This document shows positions 58,920 through 64,000 of a stretch of 64,000 bases of DNA, one piece after another. A model generated the notes under the pieces. It was not told the DNA's origin. It saw nothing but the letters and a program-made list of their open reading frames with translations, and made no database searches. The translations under genes and the position numbers were made by a program. This DNA is from Pseudobutyrivibrio xylanivorans (GTDB lineage Bacteria > Bacillota > Clostridia > Lachnospirales > Lachnospiraceae), in NCBI RefSeq assembly GCF_008935055.1, contig NZ_CP043028.1, positions 695,501 through 759,500 on the forward strand. The letters are read 5' to 3'. Every line of letters begins with the position of its first letter. Within the stretch, counting starts at the first letter, position 1.

Positions 58920-60743
58920 TTAATACGTTATACCATTAATTTCCAGCAAGTGATTTAGAAATACTAACATACCCTCATCGTATTCCTTATCAGCCTTAAT
59001 ATGTGCAATGTCTAACATACTCTCGTTTGTGTATGGTTGTACCCATGTGGCCAGGTATTCATTGTATAAATTATCATCTGAAGTAAGACATCCCTCGCCG
59101 CATTTTTTATATGCGATACATACACTTATTAGGCATACACAGCATACTAATTCTCTTATAATAACCATTCTGTCCAGGACTTCAGAACCATTAACTTTTA
59201 TGCCATCTAAATGATCTATTAATCTTTCAAATCCCATAACAGCGCATGGTAAAAGCATAATCGTATATACGATAGAATATTGTGTCTTGGCCTCCCAAAA
59301 AACATGAAAAATAAATCCACCTAGAAATGTTAGCATAAAAAAGGAGCGAGTATTGAAATCCTCTTTTGACTCAAATATTAACCAAAGTAATGAGCCCAAA
59401 TAGATTAATGTTTGAATGTAGTCCAAAATATCAGCAGCCTTAGTATAGTTTTCTGCACTAAAGGCATTTGTCATCTTGTCTGAATAAGTGACCCTATGAT
59501 TTCTAATTTGGTTAATCCAGTAACACTGGTATGTTGGTTCTGCCCACATTGAGGCTAATTTTTTTGAGAAAAATCTTACGGCGTAGGCTTTGTCATTAGC
59601 GAATTTTTTCAGCTTATTCTCTATTTCTTTCTTTGCTAAAACAGCTTGTTTATCTGTATAACATCCAACACGTTCATAGGTTTGATTGTTATATCCATTC
59701 CACCAACCAGGAGGATATTCTTCCTCGCTTTCCTGCAGTCCCATGGCAATAAATGCCCAACTACTTACGCCCTGATTTAATACATAACCTGTAAGCTTTT
59801 CGATATAGTATGCTGGCAATTTAGCTACCATAATGCTTACAGACAATATAAATATAATATAAAAAGATTTTTTCAATCTATTATCATCATTATTAACAAT
59901 GCTCAATAATAAATATATCAATATAGCCACACAGAAAATCCAGGCATTATTCTTTACCTGTACAGCTAAAGCCATAGTGACTGCGGAGATCAATATCCTC
60001 CACCACTTACTGTCTTTTAAATATTTCACCACATTATAAAAGGCAACCATTGACAGTGTCATATGCCAAATCGTGCCATATACAAATGATGTGTACATTA
60101 AAAATGGGAAAAATACTATTCCACTTACTAGTAATTCAATCTGTGTAAGTCTTGACACTTTATTTTCTTCCAAGACTTCTACAATCATCTTGTAAAGCAA
60201 TGTTAATCCAACAACATTTAACACCTGAAAGGCTGTGATATTAAAATATCCCCAAAATTTAGATAAAAAATAATTTATAAGAACAAGACCAATTTGGTTA
60301 GTCCACCTATCTAAATATCCTCCTGGATCCAACATATTATATTCACCTGCATGCAGCTTGTAAGCGCAATCAATTACGTCAAGCTGATCAGAACCTGGAA
60401 GAAATTGGGTAACCAAAACCCATACAATACATATCAAAAAAATAACTCTTAGCATATATTTTTTTGCCTGATTGTAAAATGCGTCATCATTCAACTTTGA
60501 TTTAAATTTTTGCAGTGGAGATAGCTTATGAACAACATAATATAGAACTAAAAATACTAAAATAAAAATAATGTTTTTAATCTTGGAGTCCCTGCAAAAG
60601 TATGTTATCTCTCTGCTGTCGCTTGCTCTATAGCAGGTGGAAATTAAACTAAAAAAGAAAATTACAGATAAAGAGACAGTGGATAAAAACACCACTGTCC
60701 TTTGATAAATTTCGTTAATAAACACTCTAACACAATTAATCAC
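58920..60743 (-). CDS. Polytopic GT-C-like membrane glycosyltransferase
   Basis: This is a 607-residue protein with about 12 helices. The first large loop FLPGSDQLDVIDCAYKLHAGEYNMLDPGGYLDRWTNQIG is split between helices and carries the acidic residues expected of a GT-C catalytic loop (D near Q-L-D). A second loop with WWNGYNNQTYERVGCYTDKQ follows helix 8. It uses a GTG start with AAGGAG upstream. It directly follows the GT2 polyprenyl-phosphate sugar synthase gene (60817-61770). The two probably form a donor synthase and membrane transferase pair. Confidence 0.7.
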   Translation of the reverse strand: MINCVRVFINEIYQRTVVFLSTVSLSVIFFFSLISTCYRASDSREITYFCRDSKIKNIIFILVFLVLYYVVHKLSPLQKFKSKLNDDAFYNQAKKYMLRVIFLICIVWVLVTQFLPGSDQLDVIDCAYKLHAGEYNMLDPGGYLDRWTNQIGLVLINYFLSKFWGYFNITAFQVLNVVGLTLLYKMIVEVLEENKVSRLTQIELLVSGIVFFPFLMYTSFVYGTIWHMTLSMVAFYNVVKYLKDSKWWRILISAVTMALAVQVKNNAWIFCVAILIYLLLSIVNNDDNRLKKSFYIIFILSVSIMVAKLPAYYIEKLTGYVLNQGVSSWAFIAMGLQESEEEYPPGWWNGYNNQTYERVGCYTDKQAVLAKKEIENKLKKFANDKAYAVRFFSKKLASMWAEPTYQCYWINQIRNHRVTYSDKMTNAFSAENYTKAADILDYIQTLIYLGSLLWLIFESKEDFNTRSFFMLTFLGGFIFHVFWEAKTQYSIVYTIMLLPCAVMGFERLIDHLDGIKVNGSEVLDRMVIIRELVCCVCLISVCIAYKKCGEGCLTSDDNLYNEYLATWVQPYTNESMLDIAHIKADKEYDEGMLVFLNHLLEINGITY

Positions 60744-60816
60744 TATTTCAGCTTCTCCTTCTTAAACGACTAATTATTCTAAAATGCCTTATTACTACTT
60801 ATACTCTTTTAATACC

Positions 60817-61770
60817 CTATTCCTTATCGTAGGTTCTTTCGCTGATGATATAGCGAGGTCTCTGCTTTGTCTCCATGTATGTTTTTCCCACATATTCTCC
60901 AATTACTCCAAGAGAAATAAGCTGAATACCACCAAGGAAGCATACCGCAATCATTGTACTTGTCCAGCCACCTAAAGTATTTCCGGCGAAGTGCTGAACT
61001 ATTGAATAAATGATAAGAATCAAACTTATAAATGCGACGAAAATACCCATTCCAGTAATCACTCTGATAGGCTTGATGCTAAGTGATGTAATGCCATCAA
61101 AAGCAAGGCTAAGCATCTTTGAAAGTGGATAATGACTCTCGCCTGCAATACGCTCGTTTCGCTCATAATAAACGCTGGTGCTCTTGAAGCCTACAAGTGG
61201 GAACATTCCTCTAAGGAAGATATTTACCTCCTTGTAATTTGCAAATTCATTAAGGACTCGGCTTGATACAAGTCGATAATCAGCATGATTGTAAACGACC
61301 TCAGCCCCCATGCTGTTAAGAAGCTTGTAAAAGCTTTCAGCTGTAAATCTCTTAAAGAATGTATCTGTATCTCTCTTACTACGAACGCCGTAAACTACCT
61401 CGCATCCATCAGCGTAGGCATCTACCATCTCGTTCATAGCGTTAATATCATCCTGTCCATCGCAGTCGATAGAGATTGTAATATCGCAGAGCTCCTTTGC
61501 TTCCATAAGCCCTGCAAGAACTGCATTCTGATGACCACGGTTACGGCTCTGAGTGATACCAACATAATGCTCATCCTGCTTAGCAAGATCCTTGATGATG
61601 TTCCATGTGTTATCCTTTGAACCATCATTGACGAACATTACACGTGAGTTATCTGAAATCTTATCAAGTTCAACAAGTTCCTTAACTTTATCTAAGAATA
61701 AAGGAGCTGTAATCGGCAACACCTCTTCTTCGTTATAGCAAGGAATAACTATGTATAAAGTTGGTTTCAT
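60817..61770 (-). CDS. GT2 polyprenyl-phosphate sugar synthase (GtrB/DPM1-like)
   Basis: This is a 317-residue GT2 enzyme with a membrane end. The catalytic part shows IVIPCYNEEEVLP, FVNDGSKDNTW, SIDCDGQDDINAMNEM (the D-x-D-like metal site) and FKRFTAESFYKLLN. Two C-terminal helices (about 230-300) anchor it. It makes a polyprenyl-phosphate sugar for extracellular GT-C transferases. GGAG precedes the ATG. It overlaps nothing but starts one base after the epimerase gene end, so it is co-transcribed with it. Confidence 0.9.
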   Translation of the reverse strand: MKPTLYIVIPCYNEEEVLPITAPLFLDKVKELVELDKISDNSRVMFVNDGSKDNTWNIIKDLAKQDEHYVGITQSRNRGHQNAVLAGLMEAKELCDITISIDCDGQDDINAMNEMVDAYADGCEVVYGVRSKRDTDTFFKRFTAESFYKLLNSMGAEVVYNHADYRLVSSRVLNEFANYKEVNIFLRGMFPLVGFKSTSVYYERNERIAGESHYPLSKMLSLAFDGITSLSIKPIRVITGMGIFVAFISLILIIYSIVQHFAGNTLGGWTSTMIAVCFLGGIQLISLGVIGEYVGKTYMETKQRPRYIISERTYDKE

Positions 61771-61771
61771 A

Positions 61772-62602
61772 CTATCTCCAATTCATTAAAATCTTATCTA
61801 TTTTACGCGAGTCACCCCAAACTGCCTTTGAATCATATGGTCTGTCTGGGAATGTGCCATAAGCAAGACTAATGCTGTAGCCATTATCCGTAATGAATTT
61901 CTCCACACGATCAGCAAGCTTCATTGGCTTACCTGTACAGCACTCAATAATTCCAAGAACCTCATCCTGCATACATGCCTTTGCCACCTGCTCGCAGAAT
62001 AAATCATAGTCAGTAAAATCAAACTGGTTCTGACCTGTTGTAAATGGGAAGGTCTCATCTCCCGCCTCGGCAGCTGCTGTAAGCTTAGAAAAAATGCTGC
62101 AGCCTCTGTGAGTATTTCCCACGATATAGTAACCACGAAGCCACTGAAGCTTCACGTTGTTTTCCTTACAAATAAGCATGGTAGCCTGACGCAGAGCATT
62201 CTTAGCTATGCCATAAAGAGACTGTGGAGCACATGGAGTATCTGATTTGATACAGCCCTCCATAAATCCAATCTCATGCATTGTACCCATGACGCACATC
62301 TTACGGATACCTGCCTTACACATCTTATCAATAAACGCATAATGGTTTGGCAAATCCTTCATGTGATTCTCTGATGCGTGACGAAAACCATCTCGCCATG
62401 CCAAATGAATAACCACATCTGGCTTTTCAAAATAGCCATATGGATCGTCTAAAGTGAAGAGATCTGCATCGATGCGTCTGGCACGCTCATCCACCTCGTC
62501 TGTGTGGAAATCTGTAGCTACTACCTCTGCACCAAGATCCAGCATAGTCTTTACTACACCCTGACCAATATAACCATTTGCACCGGTAACTAAATATTTC
62601 AT
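61772..62602 (-). CDS. NAD-dependent epimerase/dehydratase (SDR family)
   Basis: This is a 276-residue extended SDR enzyme. The NAD motif VTGANGYIGQGV starts the protein, DVVIHLAW holds the conserved strand, and SLYGIAKNALRQ has the catalytic Tyr and Lys. It is somewhat short compared with typical nucleotide-sugar 4,6-dehydratases or epimerases (about 320 residues). It does not show a 4,6-dehydratase-specific Asp-Glu pair that I can confirm, so it cannot be assigned as rfbG/ddhB. It may act on a nucleotide sugar or reduce a keto-sugar. GAGG precedes the ATG. Confidence 0.8.
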   Translation of the reverse strand: MKYLVTGANGYIGQGVVKTMLDLGAEVVATDFHTDEVDERARRIDADLFTLDDPYGYFEKPDVVIHLAWRDGFRHASENHMKDLPNHYAFIDKMCKAGIRKMCVMGTMHEIGFMEGCIKSDTPCAPQSLYGIAKNALRQATMLICKENNVKLQWLRGYYIVGNTHRGCSIFSKLTAAAEAGDETFPFTTGQNQFDFTDYDLFCEQVAKACMQDEVLGIIECCTGKPMKLADRVEKFITDNGYSISLAYGTFPDRPYDSKAVWGDSRKIDKILMNWR

Positions 62603-62604
62603 AT

Positions 62605-63669
62605 TTATACCTCAAATAAATTGTCTATCCATGAATGAATACTATATTTCTTACGAACGTCTTCGTTCTCCGCGTACGGCTGATCCAGCCACTCATCGCC
62701 TGGAAGACAGAATGCACTGTAATCACCTGTGCGCTCAGCTTCCTCAGCCTTTGCCGCAAGATTAGAGAGAATTATATCGTTATTATCATTATAAAACTCA
62801 TACTCACGTAAATATATGTTGTTTGTAACTAGTTTTCTTTTAATTCCCAAAGTTTCCATTGTGCGCATTGTCAGACCTTGTTGCTTCTCGTGTGCAAGAT
62901 CGAGCACTGCTTTGGAATTTTTCACCTTGTCGCGAATTTCAGCTGGTGAAAATGGTTCAAAGCTAATGATATCCATATCCAAATCCTTAACCAGCTTTGG
63001 GTCCTTTAGCTTCTTTCCGCGGTAAACGCTTGGCGCAAGATAAAGCTTTAAGCACATCTTTTTATCAGGATTAGCTTTCTTGAAAGCCTTAAAATACTGA
63101 TATCTGAATGGAAAAAATGCTGATATGCTGACATAATCATAAATCTCATCAGATTTTTCACTTTCAGGAATCTTCTCCGCATCAAACTCATCTGAATAAA
63201 ACAAAGGTAACAGCTTATAATCAAGCTCAGACTCCTTTGCATTTACAGAATCAAAGGTTCCTCTCCAGTCAAAAAGACGTCCCAGTTCTCCCTTATGACG
63301 CATATTCTCAAAGGAATCCCATGCGTAGTAAATCGACTTGCCTGTAGATTTTAACGCCTTGTTTTTAAGCTCATGGATGGTCTGCTCTGTTAGGACATTA
63401 CCTCTTATTACCAGAAGGTAATCATAGCCACCATCTGGCATCTCAGAGAAAATCTGATTCCTAAGCTTTTTATTGAAGCCATCGAACACATTCTTCTTGT
63501 GGAAGATTGCTTCGAGGTTCTTTAAAATTAAGAATTTGGTCTTCTCAGGCTCCTCATCGTAAAAATGAGGATGTGCACCTCTTGCCTCAAAATCTGCCTG
63601 CATCTTAGATTGGTAGGCATAGAATTTTGGCATTATTATTAAAATATTTTTATCTTTTAAATTTCTCAT
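62605..63669 (-). CDS. Putative glycosyltransferase-like protein of a glycan locus
   Basis: This is a 354-residue soluble protein. I recognise only a general GT-B-like outline. NILIIMPKFYAYQSKMQADFEARG is a first Rossmann strand and loop. YDYLLVIRGNVLTEQTIHEL, SIYYAWDSFENM, and a C-terminal half with FEPFSPAEIRDKVKNSKAVLDLAHEKQQGLTMRTMETLG resemble the acceptor-end region of LPS-type transferases. The start overlaps the stop of the upstream transferase gene (ATGA), so the two are translationally coupled. The donor and acceptor are unknown. Confidence 0.55.
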   Translation of the reverse strand: MRNLKDKNILIIMPKFYAYQSKMQADFEARGAHPHFYDEEPEKTKFLILKNLEAIFHKKNVFDGFNKKLRNQIFSEMPDGGYDYLLVIRGNVLTEQTIHELKNKALKSTGKSIYYAWDSFENMRHKGELGRLFDWRGTFDSVNAKESELDYKLLPLFYSDEFDAEKIPESEKSDEIYDYVSISAFFPFRYQYFKAFKKANPDKKMCLKLYLAPSVYRGKKLKDPKLVKDLDMDIISFEPFSPAEIRDKVKNSKAVLDLAHEKQQGLTMRTMETLGIKRKLVTNNIYLREYEFYNDNNDIILSNLAAKAEEAERTGDYSAFCLPGDEWLDQPYAENEDVRKKYSIHSWIDNLFEV

Positions 63670-64000
63670 AGTGTATATATTCTTCTTGATATCACAGCAT
63701 AGTCAAAGTTAAGACGAGCGAAGGAGAAGGACTTAGCCTTTGCCTGCTCAAGTATCTGAACATTTTCCTTGATATCCCTGAATACTTTCTCGATATCCTC
63801 TTCTGTTTCTACAAAGAAGTAATTCTCATGATTGCAGTCTGTGTATGTGTCGTCTGTATAGCTGTCGAATGGATAAGCCATATTTACACAACCACAACAC
63901 ATAGCTGTTTCAAAGGTAGAAGACTGACTTCCTGGCTGGCAGTATAAATCCACACCTGCAAGGAACTCCTCGATTTCTTTGTTTACCTTCCAGCCCATGA
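63666..64000 (-). CDS. Glycosyltransferase C-terminal part (partial, cut by window edge)
   Basis: The frame runs off the right edge. The visible 110 residues end a GT-B enzyme: VDLYCQPGSQSSTFETAMCCGCVNMAY is the typical donor-site loop, with a Glu (FETAM) in the usual place and a Ser-Gln-Ser before it. The family (GT4-like) is inferred from this stretch alone. The Met at 63998 is probably internal. It overlaps the next gene by 4 bases. Confidence 0.65.
   Translation of the reverse strand, partial: MGWKVNKEIEEFLAGVDLYCQPGSQSSTFETAMCCGCVNMAYPFDSYTDDTYTDCNHENYFFVETEEDIEKVFRDIKENVQILEQAKAKSFSFARLNFDYAVISRRIYTL

Noticed and set aside
61772..62602. CDP-glucose 4,6-dehydratase (rfbG)
   Set aside because: It is a short SDR protein far from rfbF/rfbH, without the dehydratase-specific residues that I could confirm; a general epimerase/dehydratase call is safer.

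Overview
The window looks like a low-GC Firmicute chromosome, most likely a Lachnospiraceae member of the Butyrivibrio/Pseudobutyrivibrio kind. This is inferred from the A/T-rich sequence, strong AGGAGG-type ribosome binding sites, tight operons, the insertion-sequence families, and secreted-protein repeats typical of that group. No rRNA, tRNA or CRISPR array was seen, so the genus assignment is tentative.

Positions 1 to about 12,000 are a mobile and decayed region. It starts with the end of one tyrosine recombinase followed by two complete, overlapping ones, a recombinase-in-trio arrangement. A wrecked IS66 element follows, then a non-coding stretch with a 13-bp-period CCCTCA array. Next comes a small four-gene operon (54-aa protein, GNAT acetyltransferase, SDH-type serine protease, 72-aa protein) bracketed by repeats. 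After an ISL3 scrap there is an Xre/RES toxin-antitoxin-like pair and a truncated zeta-type kinase. A complete IS21 element with 22-bp terminal repeats comes next, then remnants of an acyltransferase and an ATPase.

Positions 12,110 to 64,000 are a very large surface-glycan locus, almost all on the minus strand, continuing beyond the right edge. A divergent MurJ-like flippase at 52,925-54,457 splits it in two. The right block (64,000 to 54,491) holds glycosyltransferases, a nucleotide-sugar epimerase, a polyprenyl-phosphate sugar synthase with a partner membrane transferase, a secreted repeat protein, and a module of aldolase, CMP-sugar synthetase and capsule-type transferase. The left block (52,804 to 12,110) holds a GT2-GtrA fusion with membrane transferases and an ACP module. 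The ACP module comprises an LpxD-like acyltransferase, a DltA-like ligase, a carrier protein and a PLP decarboxylase, with an AAC(3)-like acyltransferase further down. The left block also has a YfhO protein, paired DUF6056-like and GT-C-like membrane proteins, and a CDP-sugar branch (rfbF, rfbH, a second aldolase, a ThDP enzyme, a HAD phosphatase). It ends with a pyruvyltransferase, a Wzx flippase, an O-acyltransferase and GT87 proteins fused to GLUG-like repeats.

A reasonable working model is as follows. Unusual sugars are made in the cytosol by the CDP-hexose branch and by aldolases. Lipid-linked sugars are flipped to the outside. About a dozen polytopic GT-C-type enzymes then decorate a secreted polymer. 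Amino-acyl groups made on the dedicated carrier protein, pyruvyl groups and O-acyl groups add further modification. The most novel-looking parts are the ACP-bound amino-acid decarboxylation module, the duplicated two-domain aldolases with different partners, and the GT87/GLUG fusions present in both domain orders.
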